From: Takakia lepidozioides
Lineage: Eukaryota > Streptophyta > Takakiopsida > Takakiales > Takakiaceae
Direction: 5' to 3'
Assembly (NCBI GenBank): GCA_030704615.1
Contig: CM060734.1
Coordinates: forward strand, 41,558,042 to 41,618,041
Length of the DNA: 60,000 nt
In this document: positions 26,001 to 34,251 of the stretch, in pieces
How the letters are laid out: every line of letters starts with the position of its first letter
Numbering within the stretch: the first letter of the stretch is position 1
Translations under genes and position numbers: made by a program
The notes under the pieces: model-generated
Databases searched by the model: none
Seen by the model: the letters and a program-made list of their open reading frames with translations, nothing else
What the model was told of the DNA's origin: nothing

Positions 26001-26051
26001 TGCGTAGGCTGGAATGCCCCTATCTACTGCCCTGTCTGATCCAATTGTCAT
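5054..26051 (-). CDS. EDR2L: EDR2-like protein: PH, START and DUF1336 domains (21 coding exons)
   Basis: Plant lipid-binding protein of the ENHANCED DISEASE RESISTANCE 2 family, closest in motifs to the At2g28320 type. Exons on the minus strand: 26051-25878, 25371-25297, 24987-24934, 24661-24596, 24522-24488 (least certain), 23760-23684, 21124-20987, 20522-20372, 20076-19981, 18464-18400, 18367-18338, 15775-15734, 15605-15435, 14879-14562, 11149-10974, 10745-10644, 9368-9321, 9001-8858, 8152-8057, 6540-6439 and 5146-5054 (TGA). They total 2253 nt, or 750 aa, and the family is about 720-740 aa. PH domain about 18-122 (GWVYHVGTNSVGYQYCRARF, FACTSAEEVEKWISALQ). START about 160-391 (GKRDYLFSRYWRRDQDGSY, RWKRSHYCRFHKTIPY). 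Then an acidic linker (EEFYDAIMAEDPMEEED), and DUF1336 about 498-750 (GGDPLLKLLAVDWFK, PAKPNYSLVFYYVADRP, GYWVVKRAVGTKACLLG, LPEYLLGTVRLNRI). The exon 14 donor and 15 acceptor were chosen by phase. Introns carry most of the LINEs in the window. EDR2 itself is a negative regulator of cell death; the role of this paralogue is inferred. Confidence 0.92.
5341..6127 (-). mobile_element. LINE-A copy, 5' truncated, in last EDR2-like intron
   Basis: Read on the minus strand this is the C-terminal part of the LINE-A ORF (RNRLIRREVMELHVRRTW, RILRPNYLSAP, LCPAC) broken by frameshifts. A 3' UTR follows with the AAGCTC-TTT-GAGCTT hairpin and a CATTT-type tail at 5345-5355. A separate tail stub at 5309-5340 abuts its 3' end, and another tail starts at its 5' truncation point (6128). 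Confidence 0.75.
6128..6170 (-). mobile_element. LINE-A 3' tail stub
   Basis: Only the last 40 or so bases of the family are present (GAAATGAAATGG-type tail, then ACAACATCCGCGG). It sits exactly at the 5' truncation point of the copy below it. Confidence 0.6.
6734..6935 (-). mobile_element. LINE-A 3' end, 5' truncated
   Basis: Tail, CCATGGA in place of the usual CCGCGGA, an intact AAGCTC-TTT-GAGCTT stem-loop, 3' UTR and the last codons of the ORF. It lies in the intron between EDR2-like exons 19 and 20. Confidence 0.65.
7225..7745 (+). repeat. Array of four or five LINE-A 3' tails in one orientation
   Basis: Successive copies of the unit CTCTTTGAGCTTTC.GCGGACGTTATAAAG.ACCATTTCATTTC end near 7385, 7512, 7640 and 7712, each with a different amount of upstream 3' UTR. 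A diverged fifth unit at 7722-7755 has AAGCCC-TTC-GGGCCT in the hairpin position. Each unit begins where the previous tail stops. Confidence 0.7.
9443..10340 (-). mobile_element. Two LINE-A copies nose to tail
   Basis: A degraded tail unit at about 9443-9560 (with an expanded GGAAA tract) is followed by a longer 5'-truncated copy from about 9617. The longer copy carries ORF remnants (RNRCIRREVMEVHVRRTW, RILWPSFLSA) interrupted by frameshifts. Both are in the sense orientation of the host gene, in the intron between exons 16 and 17. Confidence 0.65.
10360..10600 (+). repeat. Diverged SINE-C copy
   Basis: ACTTATGGTGTTACTTCACCCCAAAGGGCT...GTTTGGAAGGTGGACA aligns with the heads of the elements at 47.87 and 51.07 kb. 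A short LINE-A-like end (TTTATAATGTCTGCAG, minus) follows at about 10550. Confidence 0.4.
11257..11312 (+). mobile_element. LINE-B 3' tail stub
   Basis: GGGTCTATGAGGGTATGGCAAACATTGCCTTATGAGTACATTCC is the family's terminal sequence with the hairpin partly lost. It is followed by a small duplication of the words ACCATAAAGTA. Confidence 0.5.
11400..11690 (+). mobile_element. LINE-B 3' end, 5' truncated
   Basis: This is inverted relative to, and similar to, 19495-19965. It shares GACAAAGGTAGTGTCTGTTCCCT and ends GGTCTATGGCCACAAGGCTA...TCTTATTCGCACATTCTCTC. The stem TGGCC/GGCTA is intact. Confidence 0.6.
11826..13310 (+). mobile_element. LINE-A copy with reverse transcriptase domain (pseudogene)
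   Basis: The most 5'-extended LINE-A copy here. Its reading frame carries RT motifs in order: VKQGCPLSPTLFGIYID, LLYADDVALLAQS (the YADD catalytic motif) and NLSKTKIMVFNG. The post-RT region follows (KGKAASIRLQAKCKQIHLRH, PTKKWLFDT, RNRLIRREL, RIETGRWENL). It shifts frame near 12350 and again several times. Near 13105 the ORF jumps into tail sequence (GCTTTCCGCGGACG), then 3' UTR resumes and a CATTT tail ends it. An RT fragment of this size without the endonuclease indicates 5' truncation. Confidence 0.85.
13325..13395 (+). mobile_element. LINE-B 3' tail stub
   Basis: ATGGCCACAAGGCTATATGGCAAACAACGTCTTATGAGCACATTC sits directly after the LINE-A tail. Elements of both families pile up at the same position. 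Confidence 0.55.
14988..15310 (-). mobile_element. LINE-A 3' end plus adjoining tail stub
   Basis: A 5'-truncated copy (ORF end LTEVFHYKDQKCLAAYLHE) with an intact hairpin. At its truncation point, 15264, a second degraded tail (AAGAAATAAATGCAATAAAATGGTAC) begins. Confidence 0.65.
15954..16640 (-). mobile_element. Two LINE-A copies nose to tail
   Basis: A short copy, 15954-16105, is followed at once by a longer one from 16108 with a (GAAAT)4 tail. The longer one has ORF text RILRPNYLSATLSPSLLRAL, CLFRGTHSLTEVFHY and a hairpin whose loop is ATA instead of TTT. Its stem is unchanged. Confidence 0.7.
16795..17940 (-). mobile_element. LINE-A copy with long open post-RT frame
   Basis: About 340 codons stay open on the minus strand from 17938 to 16907. 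In order they read YRYLGLVIHSPKFHF, KGKAASVRLQAKCKQIHLRH, YGCEFWAPGVPVSWWEKN, RHDRNRLIRREL and FYRETFFVLRDDRILRPNYL. The C-terminal zinc-finger-like CPAC...EEHFFFYCPLY (C-x2-C...H-x4-C) is typical after the RT in LINEs. The open frame suggests recent insertion. The 5' truncation point joins the tail of the next copy, so the frame runs on artificially to 18136. Confidence 0.8.
17941..18305 (-). mobile_element. Three further LINE-A tail units in series
   Basis: Tails start at about 17942, 18013 and 18273 (GAAATGAAATGAAATG), each with a shorter or longer 5'-truncated body. The middle one keeps ORF fragments (RNLAAQLPV region) with deletions. The last is little more than the microsatellite. Confidence 0.6.
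19040..19490 (-). mobile_element. LINE-B copies, two 3' ends
   Basis: Two partly overlapping family ends, at 19070-19165 and 19172-19480, share the GAATGTACTCATA.GAC.TTGTTTGC and GGGAACAGACACTACCT blocks. The second extends to ORF-derived sequence matching 19727-19850. Confidence 0.55.
19495..19965 (-). mobile_element. LINE-B copy with ORF C-terminus
   Basis: The minus-strand text CLLCGQPEENIHFLIHCPGF is a C-x2-C...H-x4-C finger like that of LINE-A but from a different family. It is followed by DSLTREILFKSIKGIVPIPL, a stop and the family 3' UTR. The element lies in the intron after EDR2-like exon 9; its open frame runs into that exon by chance. Confidence 0.65.
21150..21815 (+). mobile_element. 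LINE-A body fragment with LINE-B tail inserted
   Basis: The post-RT text is much decayed (HNKFIRQEIMKLQVRWSW, SLSEVFHYKDQKCLVAYL). At 21515-21565 a minus-oriented LINE-B terminal stub (GAATGTACTCATAAGACG) interrupts it. Confidence 0.55.
21885..23166 (+). mobile_element. LINE-A copy with internal 328-bp tandem duplication
   Basis: The post-RT frame runs from LLIHSPKFQFAATALDRLTK to KCLAAYLRESP. The block 22506-22834 is repeated almost base for base at 22836-23166, including the premature end AYLRESP. The copy therefore duplicated after the stop arose. The zinc-finger segment is deleted in both blocks. Confidence 0.75.
23167..23430 (+). repeat. Array of three LINE-A 3' tails
   Basis: Three successive hairpin-plus-(CATTT)n ends finish near 23282, 23353 and 23430. 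Hairpin loops are TAT, TTT and TTT with intact stems. Confidence 0.7.
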
Positions 26052-27000
26052 ATCTCTGCCTCAGTTCCTGTCTATTTCAAATTGTCCACCGTTGCCGACC
26101 TATCTCTGTGTGTCCAAAGTCTCTTCCTGCCGTGACAGCTATGTTCATCCAGCGTCGCTCCCAGCTTTCCCCACCTTCCTCAATTTACCATTTCTTTCAC
26201 ATCTACAGCAGTCGAAAGTCCTTCTCTTGATTACCCCGGACCGTCCAGTTTCTCAACATATCATAAGCTGAGTCTCTACTCAAATAAGGACTGGCCTCAA
26301 TATGCACATCTGTCTGTTTGCTTCGTCATCATGGTGACCACTCCTGCTCAATGTCGTGAATTCGTTCCACCACCGTAGGAGTGACAATCAGGCCTCAAGA
26401 ATAGAGTATCTAGAAAGGCAAGAGTGAAAAACAAATAAAACAGACGGAACACAACAATGCATGACATGAGACGAGAGATCCCGCACAGACAGTGGGGAAC
26501 GACTAGTAAGATACCACTAGATCTACTGAAACACACAGCGATGGAGCAATACAGCGAATCCGCGACTAAGAGTTCATAAAATTACCAGATTCATAATATG
26601 TGCGCGAGGAAAAAACATCGATGTGATTGCGGAATCAGATTACATCTCCATAGCTCTAATTAATTGAAATTCCTAGGAAAATTGCATTCGAGCAGACTAC
26701 GACATCGAAACCAAACCATTGGAGCCAAGCAATTCACAAGCAATTAGTAATCCTGCGGGACCTAACTGAGCTCTGGCACTCTCAATCCAAAAACTGAACA
26801 CCTACCATATACGCCTTCCCTCGTCCTGCTCGTCCTGTCCCGTCCGTAATGTGATCCCACGCCTGCTCGCTCACTCTGCGTGCAACCTCGTGCTCTCATA
26901 GATCATCATCCACCTGCTCCCTGCACCATCCTCTGACGCTGCAGCTAATGCAGTGTCGGGCGATGCGCGGGAGAAGACCACACCAACTCTATATGCTAAC
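26052..27000 (-). promoter_or_regulatory. Upstream region of the EDR2-like gene, possible 5' UTR exon
   Basis: The stretch 26806-26990 is richer in G+C than its surroundings. On the minus strand it ends at a donor-like ATATG|GTAGGT (26806/26805), and GGCAG lies just before the ATG context at 26051. A first non-coding exon joined to 26060 or so is plausible. No TATA box or transcript evidence can be given. Short frames here look like chance. Confidence 0.3.
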
Positions 27001-27159
27001 TGGCCCATCCGGTTAACTCTGTCTACTTTATGACCGGTTGCCTCCATCCTCTACTTTACTCTTCGACGACAAGATCCACTAGATACTAGTTAACCGGCAT
27101 TCTCCGGTTGATATGGATTCACTGATCAATCTAATTTGTCGGTGGGGGTCAGTCCATCG

Positions 27160-27610
27160 TTGAGCTGTTCCGGGAGAAACGATCTGCGTTGGTTTGAAGT
27201 TTGAACCCAGGGTGGCCCAGTGATTGGATAAACCCTAAGAAAGAAGGGGCCAGTGCAGATCGTAAGGGCAGCAACCCAATGATCTGCGGATGGATTCAAT
27301 CCAAATTTAGCAGGCCTTTCCAAACGGACTAGTGTTTTGAAGCAAGCGCAGACAGTGCGGGAAAGTGGAAGTGCTGGACCCCTCCGAATCACCACAATGG
27401 AGGTACTTTCTTGTCCAAAATATCTGAAACCTTTGGAGAAGGTGGCTGAGTCATCATGTGTAATGTGGAATGTGGACTGTTGGGTCCATAACTGGGCCAT
27501 GAAATTCTTTTTCTCCGCAGAAAGGGCCTTGACGGCTGATTACAAAGGGAATCAGCCCCGTCGGAAAGAAGAAGATAAAGATAAAAATAACGTTTCTTTA
27601 ACGTCCAGCG
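27160..27610 (+). repeat. SINE-like element with A-rich end (putative)
   Basis: GTGGCCCAGTGATTGG resembles an A box and GGATTCAATCC a B box, though they are about 80 bases apart. Near the 3' end, GACGGCTGATT and AATCAGCCCCGTC form a stem, then an AAGAAGAAGATAAAGATAAAAATAA tract (about 27568-27592) follows. The apparent minus-strand 124-aa frame across it has no recognisable domain. Confidence 0.35.
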
Positions 27611-27879
27611 AATTGTAAGAAATTATAGGATTCAGATTCCTAGGCAAATCAGGTGACTGTAGAGAGGATGTAAGTACTATGGAATGGGCCCCAACACTGA
27701 TGCCATTGTGGCGGGTAAGGTAGGGCCAGGTGGCCAGCCGAAGGGCGAGGTGCCGCCGAAACTGCCATAATGGCATGTGGAGGGCCATTCCATAGCGTTA
27801 AGGCTTGCGTCTGCTGGCCTTTCATTACAATTCTGCTTTTTAGTCCTCCTCCAAATCGCCATACTTAGGCAGGCAACGA

Positions 27880-28130
27880 TTCTAGGAACATGATGCACAT
27901 CAGCTGGTAAGTGCACAGTGTGTCGCCCTGGTGGTTCGGGGTTCAAACCCGCTGCCCTGCCTGGTGGGTGGATTGTTCGTAACCGGCTGGTCTGGTGGTG
28001 ACGTTTCCCACCTGTGTGCCTAATGGCTTATCTGAAAGGGGGTTAATTTTTCCCCCTCCTCAAGGGCCTGAATTGGGAGCAGTCGCTCCCAGGTTTCCTT
28101 TTCATAAATAAATTGTTTTATAAAAAAAAA
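27880..28130 (+). mobile_element. tRNA-derived SINE with poly(A) tail
   Basis: The head folds like a tRNA half: GCAC-ATCAGCTGGTAA-GTGC as D arm (A-box region) and GGGTTCAAACCC as T arm (B box). A body ending TCGCTCCCAGGTTTCCTTTTC follows, then an A-tail at 28120-28129. A D-arm fragment with the same GCAC/GTGC stem is at 28197-28250, and a second 3' half with tail is at 28665-28752. Confidence 0.65.
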
Positions 28131-28192
28131 CATGATTCTAGGATCAAATTTTATAGATCTTCGAATTCTATTACTATTTATAAAATAAATTG

Positions 28193-28260
28193 GAGGCACA
28201 TCAGCTCGGAAGTGCAGTGTGTTGCCTTGATGGTTCGGGCCCTTGAGGAGGGAAAATTTC
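28193..28260 (+). repeat. SINE head fragment, second copy
   Basis: GCACATCAGCTCGGAAGTGC repeats the tRNA-like D arm of the element just upstream. The sequence then jumps to the element's 3' portion (GGGCCCTTGAGGAGGG), so the middle is deleted. Confidence 0.5.
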
Positions 28261-28262
28261 AA

Positions 28263-28645
28263 TTCAGCGGGTTTTTATGTTTTCAATTTGTGATCATTAT
28301 TTTTAGTTGCCTATTTTGAAAGATTACACATCCAAGCAGAGCTTTTTTTTTAAATTTGGAAAATAGCACGAGTGGCTACAGAGTTTTGCAAAAATTAGGC
28401 ATATATTCATATCATCCATATTTGGCGAATTCATCCATTATTATTTTTGTTTTTTTGGAGAAATTTGGCGATTTCATCCATGAAAAAACATGGAATTTGC
28501 TACGGAATATTCTTTTCTATTTTTTGAGGTCGCCATTCGGCGAAAATTCGATAAGAAAAAAACGCTGCATCCAAGATGCCTAATTTAAAAACAATTCTTT
28601 TTTTTCCCGCAGAAATTTCTGAAAAGTGCCTAACTTCCAAATGGC
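28263..28645 (-). mobile_element. Partial copy of the TTAGGCA-type DNA element
   Basis: ATGTTTTCAATTTGTGATCATTATTTTTAGTTGCCTA is the reverse complement of 45470-45510. Several further GCCTAA/TTAGGCA words (28398, 28578, 28628) are those scattered through the element at 45364-45843. Confidence 0.5.
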
Positions 28646-28664
28646 CCCAAAAATAATGAAAGGG

Positions 28665-28752
28665 AGTTGATTTTCCCCCTCCATAAGTGCCGGAATTGTG
28701 TGGGCTGTCGCTCCCAACTTTCCTTTTCTCAAAAAATTAAAAAAAAAAAATT
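28665..28752 (+). mobile_element. SINE 3' half with A-tail
   Basis: AGTTGATTTTCCCCCTCCATAAGTGCCGGAATTG...GTCGCTCCCAACTTTCCTTTTC matches the end of the 27880-28130 SINE. An A-rich tail follows at 28730-28750. Confidence 0.55.
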
Positions 28753-29399
28753 TTGATACAGTTATAATTACCAAAGGGACGCAGGCTAGCAGTGAGGCCT
28801 GTGGTATAGTAATGTTCAATCTATGACATCCATCCTCATACGACGTTAGTTCTCAATAGGTAGTAAATAATAATAACAACAATATGGCCTCCGACTTCGG
28901 ATGCCACCGTGCGAGGTCCCAGCCTTTATGACAAGGCAGGATCAGTAAAAAGCTGGGTGAAAAAAGCTGTAAGTCAGTCATGATTCTGACGAAACAATAG
29001 TCTTTGGTATTGCCCTTGCAGACGTGGATTCTTTTTACTATAGTAATATTGTGATCCAATCTGACAGGGAGTCCGTGGCAGCAGCCAATGGTGGGTTCGG
29101 AATTATAATATATAGGTGGTAGAGTGTTTTTCTTTGGTATGAATGTGGGCAAGGGATCGAAAGGATGGATGTGAACGTGCACTGGATGTGGGTGGGAGTT
29201 GACGTCCGCGCAGACGACCGACCACGGATTAGTATGACCGACCAGAGTTCGGGAGCGTGACGACAAGAGCGCAGCTCCACCAGACCCACCCGCCGACCAA
29301 AGTTCCCCCCGTCCCCCCCTAGTATCTATCTTACAGCAGCTTGTTTTTCCGCCCTCCTAGAGGTGGAATTCGTTTCATCGGGAGGCTAAAAGTTTAGTA

Positions 29400-29945
29400 T
29401 GTATTTTTAAAGAAAAAGGTGGCAGGTATCCAGATGTTGGACGCGTGGCGCTCGATCGTTCTCTACCATTGCGCGTGATCGCTCTTCTCTCTCGCCACTC
29501 TTCTCATCTTCTCATCTTTGCCCCCTATCGCTTCTTCTTTGTTTTCAAGCCCAGTACTCCTCCTCTCTCCCATCCTCTTTGTCGATCAGGTTTCGCTTAC
29601 CTTGTTTTCGTTGATCTCTTGTCAGCTCTAGTTAGATCTAGTCTTGCCTAATTTGCTCGTGATGGTGAAGCGGGGGGTGCTGTACGGTGTGTGAAATCTG
29701 TCAACAGCTCTACCAAAGTGGATATACATGTATATCCACTTTCGTAGAGCAGTTGAAAAACCGTATCACAGGCCTAAGTTGTAATTGGAAATCACTCTCA
29801 AAGTGATTGCTGCCCAGTGGGGTAATATGTGAATCCTTTTGCTAGCCTTCTCTTGGAACTTGAAGGCACGATATCGGAGTCAAGTCGAAGGCGAATTTAT
29901 CTAGATATAATGTAGAAAGCGATACACACTAGCATCAATCTCAGC
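29400..29945 (+). repeat. Hairpin unit, copy 1
   Basis: A duplicated unit shared with 31900-32392. It has an upstream C/T-rich stretch, CTTTGTCGATCAGGTTTC, a hairpin (29683-29765), then CTGCCCAGTGGGGTAATATG and GCGAATTTATCTAGATATAATG. The sequence at 30026-30082 downstream recurs after copy 3 at 38113-38169. No reading frame is conserved between the copies, so this looks like a non-coding transcript or a non-autonomous element. Confidence 0.6.
29683..29765 (+). ncRNA. Long hairpin, miRNA-precursor-like (copy 1, 3' arm deleted)
   Basis: TCAACAGCTCTACCAAAG and GTGGATATA pair with TATATCCAC and CTTTCGTAGAGCAGTTGA around a CATG loop, with only two mismatches in about 26 pairs. Compared with copy 2, the 3' arm lacks the block CAAATTTCACAG, so the lower stem is lost here. 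The strand is assigned from the unit's apparent direction and could be either. Confidence 0.4.
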
Positions 29946-30359
29946 TTCCCGGCCAACAATTTGACCCCGACAGGGCCAGGGCTTAAGGGAACAGTCACTG
30001 GTCGGTGAGACTCAGGTATTAAGGGTCCTTAGATACTAAGATTACACCTTCACTTCATTGAGGAAGTAATACCATTTCTATGGAGGGGGGCTGTTTGTGG
30101 AGGGGTGTCACGGGGCGTCCAGGCCACACGGCTAGGGCAGCAAAGTTTATTGTTGAGACGTGGTAACTAAGAGCCAACAGGACCACGAAAAATAGGGGAG
30201 AGGATGTACTCCCGCCTCCTGCCGCTAAACGCCACAATCAGGTCAGACAAAGCAAAAGTGGCAAGACAGGCTGATCCGAAAGAGAGAGCCTGTACAATTA
30301 ACCACTTCCTGGCAATTTTGGCTATGACATTACCTTCACGGATACTGACCCTCCTGAGC

Positions 30360-30700
30360 CAAAAAAAAGAACGAAAGAAAAAGACGCTGTTTCCTGTGGC
30401 CTTGTGGCCATAGATCCCAGAACCCAGTATGGGCAGAACAAAAGGGAACAGACACTACCTCTGTGAGGCGCTCACTCCGGTAGTGTGACAATTAGTTCCG
30501 GTTTTCCAGATATCCTCTAGAAAGCCAATATTCACAGAGCTGCCCAGCAAATAGACCCCAACAGGGCTAGGGCGCGGCTACTCTCTGGTGTGAATATCCC
30601 GGACCATGTTTCAGAAAATGCATTTTGTCTTAAGGCTGCCCGCACATCGGGCAATTACAATCTCCAAGGGAGAGAGACAGAGAAAGTCACTTGCTAAAGG
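30360..30700 (-). mobile_element. LINE-B 3' end, 5' truncated
   Basis: Shares CTTGTGGCCATAGATCCCAG, GGGAACAGACACTACCTCTG and TTTTCCAGATATCCTCTAGA with the copies at 19.1-19.3 kb. It lies between hairpin units 1 and 2. A smaller family fragment is at about 29950-30010. Confidence 0.6.
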
Positions 30701-31900
30701 CAATGCATTTACCGACCCCTTACCAGTCTGATGCAGCCTAGAAAGTAATCGTGAGCTGATCAACATTATGGAAAGAGATTCGAGCGTCACTCACCACGAA
30801 GTACTGGAGCACCACACATGATCTCATATTTGGCAAGCGTCTCAGTCTCTTTGTATGTGTTCGGTCCTGATCCTCTAGATTCCCGCCGTCTAATCTCCAG
30901 CTCCATATGCTTTATTTTGATCCGCACAAGCAAGAAATAAATTTTGCCAACAATAACATCCTTCAAGTGGTACCTGCACCCATAGTGACAGCTTTACACA
31001 GTAGACGGTACATTTCTGTGGCCTGTTGTAGTTCTAGGTTGGTGATGTTAACTTTAGAAGGGTCTGGTTTCAGAAAAGCCGCGAGGAATTTATTGTCAGT
31101 TTTTGGTGCCTCCCCATTGTTTTCTTGGGTGATCCTACATATTTTTCCATCAAATAACTCTTTGGAAGGGATCTCTTCAAGCCTGAGGCCTTGACTAGCA
31201 ATTCTAACCTAACCACCCACCGGAACCCCCACTTTGTACGGCCTCATTTGGCAATCTCTACGTGACAGTTTTACAGGACCTAATTAAATGACCCATGGTC
31301 AAATAGGGGGAGAAGAGAAGAGTGGAGTCGAACGGGGATGCAAGATCCTTCAATGGAGTGTGATCCAACAATACCTGATCCATCCCCCAATGTTTTGCAG
31401 CAATCATTTTTGGGCTTTAAGCATAGTCAGCAAAATCAGATTGTTCTTTCGCTGGCTCTCTTGTCAGAAGGCTAGGGCAGGAAGCATCCGATTGATCTCT
31501 CTGCCTCCCTATCCACTCTATTTTTCCTCCACATTATGTTGGACCAAAATATGCCACATCAGATGGCCAAAGTGATTGTGATCACACATTGATTGGTCAC
31601 CAAGAAACAATTCAGTTCTGATCAGTGCTATCTTCACCCCGTGATCATCTGGCATTCAGAATCTGCCATGTATAAACCACTCTAGATTTGAGATCTTCAT
31701 CTTTCCCTCCATACTACCACACCCTTTCTCCTCAACCGCCCGATCGGCGGATTGAGACCCGATGGTCATGTGGGCGAGGGACGATTGAAGCCTGGTAATT
31801 CAAGGCCTCTGATCGGTCCATCGTGTGGCATCTGCGATGACACTTGTAAACAGCCGGTCAAAAAGATGCTGAGACGGGCAAAAGCAAGAACTCTAGTTAC
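30700..31900. other. No recognisable gene
   Basis: Between the LINE-B fragment and hairpin unit 2. Frames of up to 95 codons exist on the plus strand (30907-31194 and 31288-31575), but they show no domain, no conserved splice pattern and ordinary composition. I see nothing further. Confidence 0.5.
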
Positions 31901-32392
31901 TATCAGAGCAAAAAGGTGGAACGTATCCGGAAGGTATGGACACGTGGCGCTCGACGGTTTTCTGCCACAAGCGTGATCGCTCGCCACTTCAAGCCCAGTA
32001 CTCCTCTCTCCCATCCTCTTTGTCGATCAGGTTTCCCTTGCCCTGTTTTCGTTGATCTCTTTCCAGCTCTAGTACTTAGATCTAGTCTTGCCTAATTTGC
32101 TCGTGATGGTGAAGCGGGGGTGCTGCTCGGGTGCTGTACGGTGTGTGAAATCTGTCAACAGCTCTAAGAAAGTGGATATACATGTATATCCACTTTCGTA
32201 GAGCAGTTGACAAATTTCACAGACCGTATCACAGGCCCAAGTTGTAATTGGAAATCAATCTCAAAGTGAATGCTGCCCAGTGGGGTAATATGTGAATCCT
32301 TTTGCTAGCCTTCTCTTGGAACTTGAACGCACGGAGGGCGAATTTATCTAGATATAATGTAGAAAGCGCTTCACAGTACATCAATCTCAGGG
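31900..32392 (+). repeat. Hairpin unit, copy 2
   Basis: Near-identical to copy 1 from ACGTGGCGCTCGA through the C/T-rich leader, the hairpin and the 3' block to CATCAATCTCAG. It has small internal deletions on either side of the hairpin. The spacing from copy 1 is about 2.45 kb. Confidence 0.65.
32137..32228 (+). ncRNA. Long hairpin, miRNA-precursor-like (copy 2, complete)
   Basis: A 92-nt stem-loop. The 5' arm TACGGTGTGTGAAATCTG, TCAACAGCTCTAAG and AAAGTGGATATA pairs with TATATCCACTTT, CGTAGAGCAGTTGACA and AATTTCACAGACCGTA around CATG. By eye only about six positions mismatch in some 44. The length, small loop and few bulges fit a plant miRNA precursor. I do not recognise either arm as a conserved plant miRNA family. 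Confidence 0.5.
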
Positions 32393-34251
32393 GGGAAAGC
32401 GACGGTGGAGAGTCTTAAGCGTGTCAAAATCCATCGTCGGAGCCTCATCTGGTTTGTTGAGGTTTGTTACATACACGCATGCCCGGGCTGGATCGAGTTT
32501 GGTTGATGGCGCCATTCTGTGTTTGTGCATAGGTTTATGAAGGCATAAGGTCGGAAACAGTGTCCCCACAGAGATTCATCGAGGTGTGGGGATTTTTCCT
32601 CAAGTGATCAGGTAAAGAACGCTGATATATGTAGATTGTGATGGATCCATGCCCATACAGGAGCACTGACTTAACAGAGACGATTGAGTTGGAGAATTTA
32701 TTGATCAATTGATCAATCCATCACCATGCATTAATTAGCTCAGCTTTAAGGGTGACTGCGAGGTGACTGTCCCACTTTCTACATGACCACTATTAGTGCG
32801 TGTGGGGGACAACTTTGGTGCCCATTCTCCGATTAGAAAGTTGAAAGTCCCATGGCAACGCCCTAGCTGTAGTTCGAACGGATCTATTTAGGTTCTGGCA
32901 CTAACGGTGCCTGCCGCAATCCTCTTCCAAGGACTGATTGATTCACCCAATGGCCACCTTTAGTAACTGGGTCAGCTGTAACGGGGGTGACAGGGACTCC
33001 CTAAGCCAGGACTACTTGCAAGATGGCCTGTGCTGGCAATGCCTGAGAACTGCAACATTAAAACTCCATAACAACTTGTTTCACAAACCACAAAGTTGCC
33101 ACTTGCCACCGGTGAAATCATGGGCTTGTTTCTGGGTAGTTGCGTATCACCAATGTAGTTAAACCCCTGTGCCCCTTACAACCCAAATTGTATATATGTA
33201 TGCAGTAAATTCTTTCGGCACGACTTCAACAAGGCACTCCAGCAAGCTGGCGAATGTGCGACATTGACAGAAAGGACGATGAGACAGGCCCTGGAGCGTG
33301 GAAAGTGCATTTGGAACGCTGGGGGATGTGCTTCCTGTAGCTGTAAGTGCCAGGCTCATGGAGAAGACTGATCACTGTCATAGGAGTTTTTTCCTGGGAA
33401 CAAGCTCTTCGCCACCACAGCTAAAAGCTGGCCATGGCTTTTGGGCTCATTAGCATACCCCATGGGGCATCTATCCGTTTCAATCAGCAACCTCCGGGTA
33501 TGTGGCAATTGCCAGTCTGCCACCAAGTTCATTTCAAGCTTGTTGGGTGAGAAATGTTACATGGGATGCCAACCGTTGTCATCATTTCAGGGATAGAGTT
33601 TGTTCTTGTGTATAATTCATACAACTTATACGATTTTGGCAGTTGTCTCGAGTCCCTCTCACCCCAGGGTCCTCCCTGTGTCCTTCAGTCACGATGCAAC
33701 AAGTGGTGGATTGCACTTCGTAAACTCACACTTGGAAATGTATGAACTGTCGATGTAGCTGTGTGTTTAGAGCACGTTTGGAAATGACTGATATGTAGGG
33801 CAAAAGCAATGATCTTAGGTAGGGAGTAACTGGAGCCAAAATCATGTTCCAGATTGTGCAAAGTTGGGTGTGCCTTCAAAACCACGGATTTTCCTCAGAC
33901 AGTTGTAGTTTAGGTTGCAATTTCACAGGACTATCCCACACCATATCCTTGCCACGCAAAACAGCACCCTCCTTATTAGCTGAAGGTCTTGGAGGCATCT
34001 ACAGGGAAACATTCGTACAAATCCGTTAGTATTGGCTCACACTTTGTGTGCGAGAGAGAAAGGTTCAAATGAATGTTCTCATTCGTGTACGAGGTGATGA
34101 AGCGATGAGTCTGACGTAGATCAACCGCTCCTGAGTCCTCCCTGAACTTCTGAAGCCAGAACCCTACTCTGAGAACCATCGGGCCCACTCTGCGGAAAGA
34201 AATGGTAGGGCGAGCAGGTGTCAGCAACTCACAAAAGGTAGGCCAAAAGCT
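32393..34251. other. Region upstream of DPE1, no gene recognised
   Basis: The DPE1 promoter and 5' UTR must lie in its right-hand part, but I cannot place a TATA box or a splice site with confidence. Frames are short and unrelated to known domains. Confidence 0.45.

Noticed and set aside
28853-29289. Overlapping minus-strand frames as a His-rich protein
   Set aside because: No domain, and both frames look alike in quality; probably chance in a moderately G+C stretch.
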